From: Eudromia elegans
Taxonomy: Eukaryota; Chordata; Aves; Tinamiformes; Tinamidae
Assembly: GCA_003342815.1 (NCBI GenBank)
Contig: PTEX01000013.1
Span: forward strand, 3,321,554 to 3,385,553
Reading direction: 5' to 3'
Length of the DNA: 64,000 nt
The position numbers and the translations under genes are program-made. Below the pieces are notes generated by a model, which saw nothing but the letters and a program-made list of their open reading frames with translations, was not told the origin of the DNA and did not search any database. Positions 1 to 9,845 of this stretch are shown here, in pieces; positions within the stretch are counted from its first letter, which is position 1; each line of letters opens with the position of its first letter.

Positions 1-358
1 TCTTTGCTATTAACTAGCGATTGCACAGGAAGAAAAAAAATCATTAGGGACATAATTAAATATTATATCTATTTTTGAAGAGTACCCTGCGAAATAGTGC
101 AAAACATATTAAATAGCAATTTGGTTTTTCTTTCCTTTGGCACTACAGGTGCTGGCTGTGTTTTCCCTTCATTTCCCACCCCATGTATATTAAACAGCAG
201 GGGAACGGGGCTCTATTGTCGGGGATGACCCGAGACTTAGCTGGGAAAAAAAAAAAAAAAAATTTGCTCTTCGGTTTGAAATTGCAAAATGGGTCTCGCT
301 AAATGTCGCCTGTATTGGTTTGTATAATTACCTCGTGGCCTAAACTTCTCATATCACC
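1..358. other. AT-rich flank left of CpG island, no gene seen
   Basis: AT-rich DNA with a 17-A run at 246-262 and no open frame of note. The boundary with the CpG-rich domain is abrupt near 359. Nothing here can be assigned to an exon. Confidence 0.6.
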
Positions 359-582
359 TATTAAAAAACGGCGGTGCGGGGGGAGAAGGCGAACGCGTCG
401 GGCTGCCACCTTCCCCTTCCTTTCCCCCCGCCAAGACTGGATTATTTTCTCCGCGATATTTTTCCCCGTGTCCAGCAAAATTCGCCCCCGGGGGTCGCTT
501 TGCCCTGGGCAGCCCCGCGCCCCTCAGCCCGGAGACAAAAAGTGCGAGGTTTAGACCCAGGCCGGTTGTCACCGGGGGGGGG

Positions 583-660
583 ATTTTATTTTATTTTATT
601 TTATTTTATTTTATTTTATTTTATTTTATTTTATTTTATTTTATTTTATTTTATTTTATT
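583..660. repeat. (ATTTT)n microsatellite, about 15 units
   Basis: An uninterrupted 5-base tandem repeat of about 78 bases inside the CpG island. It directly follows a G-run (574-582) and is followed by a pyrimidine-rich stretch ending in TTTGCAG at 676-682, which by itself resembles a splice acceptor. Confidence 0.97.
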
Positions 661-1574
661 CTGTTTCCCCCTCTGCTTTGCAGGATACAGCAGGTGAATA
701 ATGAAGCCCTCTTGCTAACAGTTTATGAGCCATGAGATTGGAAATGAGCGCGGGGGGAGCGGGGCCGGGAGCCGCGCGGGAGCCCCTGGGGACCCCGCGG
801 AGCGCGGAAGGGCCGCGCACGCGCCGCGCGGCGTCGCGCGTGGCCCGGGCTCGGGGCCGCTGCGTGTCCGTAGGAGGAACTGGCCTCGTGGGGCAGAGCC
901 CAGCGGCCGCCGCGGCCGGGCCCGTTAACGGGAACGCGGCGCCCTGTCCCACGGGGCGCCCACGCGTGTCGGGCCGCGACGCCACTCGGGAGGGGGGGCA
1001 AGGGGTCACTGTGCGTCGGGGACACGCGTGGCTGGCGCGGAACGCCAGGAAACCCCCTCCCTTCCGAAGCACCCCCCGGGCCCGCGATCTGGGGTGCGCT
1101 CCCCGTCTCCCCGCTTGCAAAGTGAGGGCGCGGTGGCCGAAACGCGCCCGCCTCCCTCGCCCCCAGCCGCTTCAGACCCACCGCAAAGACAAAAATATAA
1201 ATCAAAAGGAAAAAAATAAAAGAAAAAGAAAGAAAAAAAGAAAACCGCACAAAACCACACCGTGTTTCCTACTCGGAGTTCAAAGCGGCGCTAATCCGGG
1301 TCAGCCCCTGTCCCCGGCCGGGAGGGCAGGAGGGAGGATGCAACGTGTAGGTTGGGGTGGGGGGAGAGGGAGAGAAAGGGACCAAACAAAAATAAACAAA
1401 CCGCCAGCAACGGCCCGCGCGGCCCCACTGAGGTGAAATTCCTCCCCGCGCACCCGCAACTTGAACTCCGTCCGCTGCCTGGGGGGGTTTAATCTCGCAG
1501 CGAGAAAGGGGGGCTCCCCGCGCAAAATTACGCCTTCTCCTCTCATTTGTTAGCTGATTCCATCAAAAAGTTCG

Positions 1575-1584
1575 CTATTTATAG
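1575..1584. promoter_or_regulatory. TATA box / MEF2-consensus element (copy 1)
   Basis: The sequence CTATTTATAG fits the MEF2 consensus YTAWWWWTAR perfectly. Read on the - strand it is CTATAAATAG, a canonical TATA box. It lies in a CpG island, where TATA boxes are uncommon. A + strand start would fall near 1608 and a - strand start near 1552. The + strand reading is supported by a good splice donor at 1736; the - strand reading has the better TATA sequence. The 13-base context recurs exactly at 2577-2589. Confidence 0.55.
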
Positions 1585-1607
1585 GCTACACGCAGGAACC
1601 TGGAGGA

Positions 1608-1735
1608 ATCCAAACGCTCCCGCCGCGTGCCCCGCGCGGAGCGGCCGGTCCCGAGGCGCCCGAGCGGCCCCGCGCGCGCCGAGGACGCGGAGCGCGGAGA
1701 GGCGCCGCTCAGAGCGCGGCTCCGCCACCAGCCAT
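1608..1735 (+). other. Candidate non-coding first exon
   Basis: Inferred exon: its start is set about 30 bases downstream of the TATA-like element and its end by a donor, CAT followed by GTGAGTAG, at 1736. The only ATG (1733-1735) abuts the donor, so if the transcript exists this exon is almost entirely 5' untranslated, or donates just a start codon to the next exon. No partner acceptor can be assigned. The start is approximate. Confidence 0.3.
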
Positions 1736-2578
1736 GTGAGTAGCAGCAGCGAGCACCTCCGCACGGAGGGCCGGCGAGCAGGCACGGGCGCCTGCCGGCC
1801 TCCCCTCCCTCCCTCCCTCCAGCCCCTCATTTATTTATATTTTATTCCCTCCCACCCTCTTTTCTTTTTTTTTTTCCTTTATTTTTCCTCCTTTTTTAGT
1901 TGGACTTTGCGTGGTTTTGTTCCTCCCGAGGAGGAGGAATGAGACGTGGGCGAGTGCGGGGGAGAAAAATGTGCCGGAGAAGAGGAAGGAAGGGAGGAAG
2001 GAGGGAGAGGAGGAGGGCTTGTCGGGCGCTCGCCCTGTCCCCCGAGCCCGAGCCGGCCGGGACGCGGCGGCGGCGGCGGCGCTGGCTCTGCCCCGCGCCG
2101 CCGTCCCTGGGGCGCCCGCACGCCGAGGCACGAGCCCGGGGAGCGCGCTGCGCTCGCGCGGAGGCGCCGCGGGGGCTGCGAGGCGGACGGAAACAGCAGC
2201 GGAGTTAAACGAGGGGCTGAGGGACGGGGCGGCCGCGCGCGGGCAGCGGGAGCCGCCCCGAGGGCCGGGGGTGCCGGCGCCGCGCCCGCCCCCCGGGCTC
2301 CCGCCGGCCCGGCAGCGCGCGGGGGCAGCGCGGGCGGCTGCGGGGGAAGCGCGCCCTGCTAAGGGCGAGAGCGGTTGGTTTTCAGTGCGTGAAGAGGGGG
2401 CTCCGAGCGCCTGCCGGGCCGCAGCGAGCCGGCCGAGCTGAGGGGAGCGCGGCTGCTGCCGGGCCGCTCCGCTCTGCTCCGCTCCGCTGGAGCCCAGGGC
2501 GAGGGGCCCGGCGTGCCCGGCCCCGCGGTAACTTCGCCGGGTTGTGGAACGGGGAATGGAAGCGCCTTGGAGCCCGCG

Positions 2579-2588
2579 CTATTTATAG
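2579..2588 (-). promoter_or_regulatory. TATA box / MEF2-consensus element (copy 2) with upstream CCAAT
   Basis: Second copy of CTATTTATAG, read on the - strand as TATAAATAG. An inverted CCAAT box (ATTGG at 2655-2659) lies about 70 bases upstream on the - strand. This gives the usual order CCAAT (about -100), TATA (about -30) and a start near 2555 on the - strand. I saw no clean - strand splice donor in the next kilobase, so the transcript could be unspliced, or the element may work as a MEF2 site instead. Confidence 0.5.
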
Positions 2589-3751
2589 GTGGCGGTAAAG
2601 GCTCCTTTTCCATCGGCAGCCGCGGGGAAGAAGCATCGGGAATCTGGCCGCTTCATTGGTCCCAGGTGCCGGGCGGTCACGGTACCCGGGCTGGAGCCGC
2701 GAGGGCCCAGGTGCCCTCGTGTCCTCCAGGCGGCGAGAAGGAAGGGGCGCCGGGAGCCGCGTGTCGCCGAGCCCCGGTTCGGCCCCGGCGCGCTCCTCAA
2801 GCACGGGCACAGGGCACGAGGCGGAGGCGGGAAGGCTCTTCCCTTCCCTTCCCTTTCAGAGAGCCGCACAATGCGGGGCACCCGCGGGGCGGAAAGTGGG
2901 CCAGGGCCACACCGTAGGGCGCAGATCACACGAAGCAGAGGAAAGAAATCCAGTTAAAAATACATTAGTTCAGATCAGAGCACGATCTTCATCCCCCCCC
3001 CCCCTTTGGTTTTCTTTTTTTTTTTTAAACAAAGCTGCGCGTTAGGACACGCTCGGAGCACTTTGTTGTGCCCGGAGGTCCCCCACGCCCATGGAAACAA
3101 GGCGAGCAGCTCCTTCCTCGCGTCTTTCACGCCCGCTCGTGGGTGGAAGGGCTCAAGTAGGACGCGCCGCGGGCCGGCGCGCTCAGGCGCCCGCGCGCCT
3201 CCGCTCCGAGCGGCATCGCTCCCTCGAACGGCGCGAAACGGCGCGTTCTGCTCCCCCTTCCCGGCTTGTGGGGCGCCCGCTCGTCCTCTCCCCCGAAGCT
3301 GCAGCCCGCTGGTGAACGGCAGCTGCGTGCGGAGAAAGAGAGAGCGAGAGCCCCCAGGCACCTGCAGCGGCGAGCGCGGGCGGTCCCAAAGCCTCGCGCT
3401 GCTCCGCACACCTGGAAAAAGTTTGGACGGAGGCGAGCGTCCTGAAAAACTCCCTTTCCTGTTCAAGTCCCCAACCGGGCGTTTCCCTGCACTTCTCCTG
3501 TAATTTATTTGATTAAACCACAACAAAAGCGACCCGTCGTTAGCGTCTCCCGTCTCGCCCCACGCCGCCCCACGCGAAGCCTTTGGCGGGAGACGCGTCG
3601 CGGGCCGCGGCGGGGCACGGGCTGGGGCCGATCCCGCTCCCACGCGAGCTCCAGCTGCCCGCCGCGGCCCGAGCCGCTCGGCTCCCGCCCCGCGCTCCGG
3701 TTTCTCCGGCCGTGGGGAGGCGGCGGGAGGTCCCCGGTGGGTGACGAGAGC

Positions 3752-3787
3752 AGCTGTCGCGACAAGGGGAGCTGTCGCGACAAGGGG
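3752..3787. repeat. Exact 18-bp tandem duplication containing a CGCG palindrome
   Basis: Two exact copies (3752-3769 and 3770-3787) of an 18-base unit, each containing the perfect 10-base palindrome TGTCGCGACA. The core resembles, but is not identical to, the TCTCGCGAGA element found in CpG-island promoters. Confidence 0.9.
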
Positions 3788-3930
3788 CTGCTGGCTCCGC
3801 GGCACCGGGTTCCTTGCAGAGCGCTGCCGTGGCCAGAGGAGCCGCAGCGCTTGGGGACCGGTTCGCCAAAATACCCACCCTTCGTTCCTGCACCGCGGCT
3901 TGCCGCTTGTTTCAGTTCCCGGTTAAGGGA

Positions 3931-4134
3931 TAGATGGACTTCGCCTTCAGGAGAGCTTCTCGTAATTCCCTTCTAGCTTAAATAATGTACATATATATAT
4001 AAACACCTCTAAGAGTTGCTCGTGGAAAGTTCGAGTTCTCTTTGGTTATTACTCAAAGGGAGAGCAGTGCCCGTTAACCCTTTAATTTGGAAGTGCCCAC
4101 GCGAGAAGACTCGGGGAAATTCCCTGTCTTTCCC
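3931..4134. other. AT-rich break between CpG islands
   Basis: Short AT-rich spacer with a TA run at 3988-4000 separating the two CpG-rich blocks. No gene or exon signal seen. Confidence 0.6.
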
Positions 4135-5215
4135 TAAAAATGTGGGCGCGGGGGGTGTCCGTGGCGGGCGGCTCCCGGGGGGTTGAATGGAGGGTTATTC
4201 TGTGCCCGCTCCCGGGCGCTTCCCGGGCTCTCCCTGCACCTTTTATTACGCGTGGAAGTTACGCAGCGACTCGGGCCAGGGCGCTCGGCTTCCGCGCGGG
4301 CGCTGCGGCTGCCGCCCCAACCTGCCCCCGCGACCCGCGACCCGCCCGCGGCCTCCGGACCGAGCTCGAATCCCTGCTGAAAGACTAAGCCGTGGAAACG
4401 CGGCATAACCACAGGGAGGGAAAGAAAAAAGAGGAACAGGTCAGAGGACGGGGGCCCCACAGCAACAGGTAATGAGGACACCTGAAGCTTTTTAAGGGTA
4501 CTTCACTTGTAAGGAGGTTTGCGAGGGCATCGCCTTGAATGGGGGTTGGCGCAGGGGGTGCCTAAAAGCGGCGTTGCCGCTCGGGGAGCTGAGACGGGTC
4601 GGGCCGGGGAGGCGGCCTTGCTTCGGCTGTCCCGGCGCCCGCGGAGCCGCCGCTCCGGACCCGAGCCGAGGGCGCGGGCGGCAGCCCCGAGGTGCGTTAC
4701 CCAGGTGGGTTCAGGGCTTCTCTTTGCCTTTTAGCCCCCGCAGCGGCTCCTGGGGCGCGTGGGTCCCCTCCACCCCGGCGCGTCCCTCCGCTCCTCGCCC
4801 CGCGGTCCCGGCCCGCTCCCGCGTCCCGGGGCCGGCAGCGCCGGGGCTGGGGTGTCCGCAGGGGCTCCTCTGCCCCCCTCCTCTCCGCCGCTTGGGGGGA
4901 CTCGGGCGAGGAGGGCGCCGCGGGGGCGGCTCGTGGGGCCGCGCAGCCGAAGGCGGCGGCCGATGCGCGTGCCCTGCGCGCCCCTCCGCCTGCGCCCGGG
5001 AGGGGGGCACGAGGCGGGGGTCGCGGCCCCGAGGGCTCTGCGGGCCCGCCGGCTTGCCGGGCTCGTGGCACGGCGGGTGCTCGGCCCGATCCTGCGCCTC
5101 GCACGTGCCCGTGCGCGCGAGCCGCGCCGGGGCTGCGCGCTCCCGCTCGCCTTGCGCTCGGGCTCGCGAGGGATTTCGCCAGCGTTACCCAAGGAGTCCC
5201 GCTGCCGCTTATGTA
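4135..5215. promoter_or_regulatory. CpG island A2
   Basis: CpG-dense block ending sharply near 5215. It contains an acceptable + strand donor, CAACAG followed by GTAATGAGG (GT at 4469), and a pyrimidine-rich acceptor-like stretch ending in TTTTAG at 4728-4733, but no exon can be closed between defined sites. The long open frames on both strands (4535-5252 +, 4697-5320 -) are Ala/Arg/Pro/Gly-rich composition artefacts with no recognisable domain. Confidence 0.75.
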
Positions 5216-7085
5216 TGAAAGAAAGCAGGAAAACACGGTATTCAGCCGGTGAAAGCTGATGTAAAATGAAGTTTTCTTATGGTGCTTTAGAGGAGCTCGT
5301 AGCAGGTTGCTGGTGCACACAGGAATAAAGTCTGAATTCTGGTAGCGCTTCTGTAGCCGCCACGGTTATCCCCTTTATAAGCAGCAATATAATATGTGGA
5401 TGTAACGCTTGAGAATTTGTTGGAAAAGCTGCTTGAATAAAATCCTCTTTTTTTTTTTTTTTTTAGTCAACAGAATACCCACAAATACTTATATCAGCAA
5501 AATACAAATTTACCAATTTTGTATGAGTCCTATAAAAATTTATCTTGATAAAAGTTTTGTGTTTATGTATTAAGTAAGGTTAAGAAATTATCGTGAGCTA
5601 GGTTTCCTAAGTCTGTCTATATTTCCTAAAATCGACAAAAAAAAAATTGAAAAATGAGAGGGAATTGAATTAAACATACCAGTATGGGGTGTGTGGGGGG
5701 GGGGATTTTTTTCATGTATATATATTAATAGGGATCGCAATATCCTTTTGAAGCATATTCAATCCTCACACCAATTTTTTTAATGAAATGGATCTTGATT
5801 TGAGGTGTCAGGGCCTGTTTTTGCAGCTTTTCCCCTCCCTGATACAGAAGGAGCCCGATTCCAGTGGGAAGTCTGGGAATGTCACAGCTGGAAAATCCAG
5901 CCTGAGGGATTTCAAGCTGGCAATTCAGAACTGGAAAATGTCCTTGAAAACTTTGACCTTTATTATTTAGGACCTTGGTCTGCAATTGAATGAGACACTA
6001 TCAGAGCTGCAGGCATCGTATCGGGTGCTTGGATGATCGTTCCGTTTTCTAGCTGAATGTCTCTCTACACGCAAGTCGTTTTCCTAGTTTACAGCATAAA
6101 TCCAGGGACTAGCCCCATTCCTTACTGGTCTGTTTATATCTCAGTGCTCATAATGTGTTGTTGCAGTATCTAGGTCCGATGTTCAGTGCTGCTTACAAGG
6201 CATCTCCCTTCAGCGATGCGGTAATCGGTAATAGGAAACATTACCGAGAGCACCAGGTTCTGAGAATGAATTATCACCGTGTGCGTTAAAAAGGCCCAGC
6301 TGTAATTTCATTGAAAATTGAAATAAAACTAAACATCCAAGAAATAGAACCTGAGGTGAATAGGAGAAGGGGACGGGGTAGCATGCCGTGTTCGAGCGAC
6401 CATGGTGCTCGTGCCTTCTGGTTGTGAAGATGACTGAGGGGCCAAGCGATGCTGCTGGGCCCTGGTGGAGGATTTCTGCAAGCGGGAACGAGTTGGTTTC
6501 TGTTTTTAAAATAACAAACAAACAAACAAAAGACCTCTGGAAACGGTGCAGTTGCATCTAATCACATTGGTTGCTCTTCCTTCCTGTCTAAAGGCTTTGC
6601 TGACGTGTTAAGCCCAAGTTCTCTTTCATTAGAGTGTATGTTTTTTTAAGGGAGTAATCAAGGAAAAAAACCCACACTTCTGCTGCTGCTTTTTTAGAAA
6701 ACTTTGCCATCAAATGCAAGCTATCAACTATTGCACTGGGATTTCAAAAACCTTATATAAATAAATACGCTGGGGAGTGTTGGAGGGGTGGGTGTTTTCC
6801 TGCGCCGCAGAGCAGCAGACAAAGCGGCCGAGTTTAACTGAGGGGTCAGACTCCAGGGACGCCTTTTACCGGAGTTTTGTTGTGTTTATTTTTCAGTAGA
6901 GAGACAAAAATGAGGAAAACAATCCATTCCTTCCAATTTTTACCTCGGTTGTGCTTGTTAATATTTTATGTTAGAGCAGTTTAGAGCAGCATCAGCGGAA
7001 AGAAAGCCCGTCATAAAACAAGGGTAGGGATGAAACTGAAAGGTGGGCACTCTAGGTCTGTGTTACAGTACACCCTGCTAGATAC
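5216..7085. other. AT-rich non-coding DNA
   Basis: AT-rich stretch with a 17-T run at 5448-5464 and a G-run near 5693-5703. No open frame with a recognisable product and no convincing exon. A TATA-like sequence around 6753-6768 precedes a mildly GC-rich patch (6800-6870), without other promoter evidence. Confidence 0.5.
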
Positions 7086-7117
7086 AGGTGTGAATGCACG
7101 CCGTGGTTTATTCACAC
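7086..7117. promoter_or_regulatory. Inverted pair of T-box-like half-sites
   Basis: AGGTGTGAA (7086-7094), which matches the Brachyury/T-box half-site AGGTGTGA, faces TTCACAC (7111-7117) in the opposite orientation, 16 bases apart. The pair sits in a mildly CpG-containing stretch (7080-7270) that is more GC-rich than its surroundings, as some enhancers are. This is motif evidence only. Confidence 0.3.
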
Positions 7118-9679
7118 GGCTCTCGAACAGAGACGGGGCGCGCTCGCAGCGGAGGCGAGCGGTGTGTCACCGCGCGCTCAGCAGCTGATGGCATGCGAGC
7201 TGGGGGGAAACGTGTAATAATGGTCGCCGTGACGCATCCCTGCAGCAAATTAGATCTTGCGTGAGAGGAAAGGAGAGCGTGTAATTGTGTGAGTTATTTT
7301 GGGAATGGAGAGCTAACAGCTTTAATATTGTATTTCTTTTCTTTTATTAGTTTATCTTAGTCTTAACAATATTAATTTTTTTTTTCTTTTAAAAGTCTTC
7401 CTTTAGTTCTATTGGAATATACTCAATAAAACTAAAAGAGTCTTCAGAATATTGCAAATTTCAAGCTTTCAGGTGTTACAAGGGCCCATGTGCTTACTAT
7501 ACATTTAAAAGTACCACTAACAATGGTAAATTGTGGTATATGGCTAAGATTCAAAAGCTGAATAAATACAAAATTTCTTTTCCCCCTGTTCCTACTATGT
7601 CACGTATGAGGAGACCCGGAGCTCCTTCACCATGCGTGTGTACATTTGGCTGTAGGTTGGATGTAGTTAATACAATTGCTGCAAATACTAGTGATGGGGG
7701 CAAGTGCTTGTGCGTCAATGTCTTGTTATTAGTTATTTTATTTCTAATGAGAGCAGTGGAAACAGTAAACTTTGAAATGAATGCCTCGTGTTGGTGCTCT
7801 GTCTGTGACACATTCCTGCTTGAATCAGGACAATTTCTGGGACCCAGGGCCGCTTCTGGGCTCCACACAATCCCCTGTCCTTAAAACCTTTGGGCGAGCA
7901 GGTCTCTACTGCCCTGCTCCGCTCTGGAATGCGCGCTGGGAAGGGGTGAGCGGCCCTGGGCATGGGGCAGGGACAGCGTGATAAATCCGTGGAAGTCGGT
8001 CCTGAAGGACCCGCTAGTAGGAAGGCTCCGTTCGGCTGCCGGTGCAGGTAACACGGCCGCGCTCGGGATGTGAAGCGCCTCCTCTCGTGCTGTGGCTGGT
8101 GGAAATGCTCGGAGCTCCCAGCAAACCTGCGGTGTTCCTGCCGCATGGAAACGCACACAAATTATGTAGTCTGGGTTCAAAGCTCAGGACTCACAGACTG
8201 CTATCTAATATTGTTATGTTCCTTGTTGTCTGCTAGTAGGCTGGCTCTTTTCCCTCCCCTCTTTCTTTCCATGGAAATAGTTATCATAGTCATGAGTGTT
8301 ATATTTGATGTTAGCGTTTAACTATTTCAGGCTAATGAAGGATAACACTGAATCTTACTTTTATGGAATACAAATGGTTGTGCTGGGGCCAGGCTTGGGA
8401 AGCTGCCAGTGAAATGCTGCTCCCTTTAGCACCCGTTAACAGGGAGTGCTGAAGTGGGTGAGGAACTTCAACCTTTTCCTAAGGCATAGAAAACATTTGA
8501 GTATGTGAAAACAGAACTGAACTGGATCTACTTCAGTTCCATTAATGTTTGTATACTTATCAGGAACATTTTCTGGACAAATTTTAATTGTTTAAATTTC
8601 ACAATTGCTTAATTGTGAAAAAAATCTCCTTAAATACTTTGTCGTAAGAAAAGAGTCTGGCATCTAAAATGTGCTTGCAATTTAAAATGTGTATCTGAAT
8701 CTAAACGAGGAACAAAAATGGTGCTGCTCATCAGGCTGTAAATCTGCAAATCTTACCCGAACAAGGATATTTTTTTAAATCAGTTTTTGCCCCCTCTCAG
8801 GCAGTCTTGTCCACTGGAAAATGCTGAAAGTTAAATGTATTTTAGTAGGATACAGCAAAGTGAGTCTTCGGTGTGTTCGGAACTGGTCTTTGTATTTGAG
8901 CTCTTTGCATCAGTTGGAAATATTATGTCTTTTTAACATTTTTTTGAGGTGAAAATATAGTCATCCAGTGATAGTTTCCATTGACACACAGAACACAATT
9001 TTGCAGCTCTGTATGTATGTGGCAGTGGTGTACTCCGGGGTAAAACAGAACTAAATGGAGTTCACTTCTCGTTGCCCGATACACTCAGTAGACGAGTTTA
9101 TATTTTGTTTCCTTTAATCTGCCTCCGTCCAAGGGAATAAGTGACGCGCGCCATGGCAAGGGCAGGGTGACTCAGAGGCACGGCTCCTTTCAGAGGAGGC
9201 ACCACGCCGAAGAGGAACCTGATGCTCCTCGTTTGTCTGTCTTGTTAGAACGGAGGTGGTGTCGCGCATCCTGTCCCGCTTGAGGGAGCGGCAAGGCTGC
9301 GGCTGCGGAGGGGTTACGGGCTCTAGGACCAGCCGGTTGCTGACCGAGATATTCCTCAAGCTATCCCCCCGCTTAGTTGCTAACGAGTACATCTCTGTCA
9401 GTGTATCAAAACCAAAAACGGAGGAGAGCATGCAGCCCGTCAAAACTTCAAATGTTGTATTTAGGGCAGTTTTGTTTGATTTGTGGCTTGGATGTCATAT
9501 TCACTGCTACTGCTAAGAGTCATGTTCTGCTGTGTGGGGCTTCTGCTACTGTGCCTGACTTTCATGAACTGTTTATTTTGATACTGTAGCTTAAAATATT
9601 TAGATAAAACAGGCATGGCCAGCCTGTGGGTGACTATAATATTGGACATTTCAATAGTAAATTTCATTCATTGATGTGA
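7118..9679. other. AT-rich non-coding DNA
   Basis: No supportable gene. The open frames at 7531-7884 (+) and 7551-7868 (-) overlap one another, lack any domain and have no splice sites at useful positions. A GC-richer patch lies at 9120-9330. Confidence 0.5.
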
Positions 9680-9845
9680 GAGGTATCAGAGCTGCGATCC
9701 TTGTTTTCGTAGCAGGGGAACGAGGCACAGGAAGAAGTGACTCTCGAAAACCCGCGACCGTAATGGCAGGTGAGGTGACTAGTCTGGGGACAGAAAGCGG
9801 GTCGTGTAGCCAGGTCTGCACTTCCCGGCATTGCCCGCACGCGCG
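9680..9845 (+). repeat. MIR/CORE-SINE remnant
   Basis: The stretch containing GGGGAACGAGGCACAGGAAG (9716-9735), then AGTGACT and GCCAGGTCTGCACTTCCC further on, follows the order of the MIR core and 3' part (a gaaactgaggcacag-like block, then gtgact, then the ccaggtct-like block). Diverged; limits are approximate. Confidence 0.55.

Larger units (their letters stand above)
359..3930. promoter_or_regulatory. Large CpG island domain A1
   Basis: Very GC-rich and CpG-dense sequence, interrupted by the ATTTT microsatellite at 583-660, A-rich tracts at 1190-1250, T-rich tracts at 1860-1910, and a C12/T10 stretch around 2993-3027. CpG islands of this size mark promoters of developmentally regulated vertebrate genes. 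The many overlapping open frames on both strands (Ala/Arg/Gly/Pro-rich) are a by-product of GC content: stop codons are rare and no domain is recognisable. It holds two TATA/MEF2-type elements and a candidate first exon, listed separately. Which strand the main promoter serves is uncertain. Confidence 0.85.

Noticed and set aside
732..5252. Many long open frames on both strands in CpG island A
   Set aside because: Overlapping frames on both strands, Ala/Arg/Pro/Gly-rich, with no domain; high GC removes stop codons.
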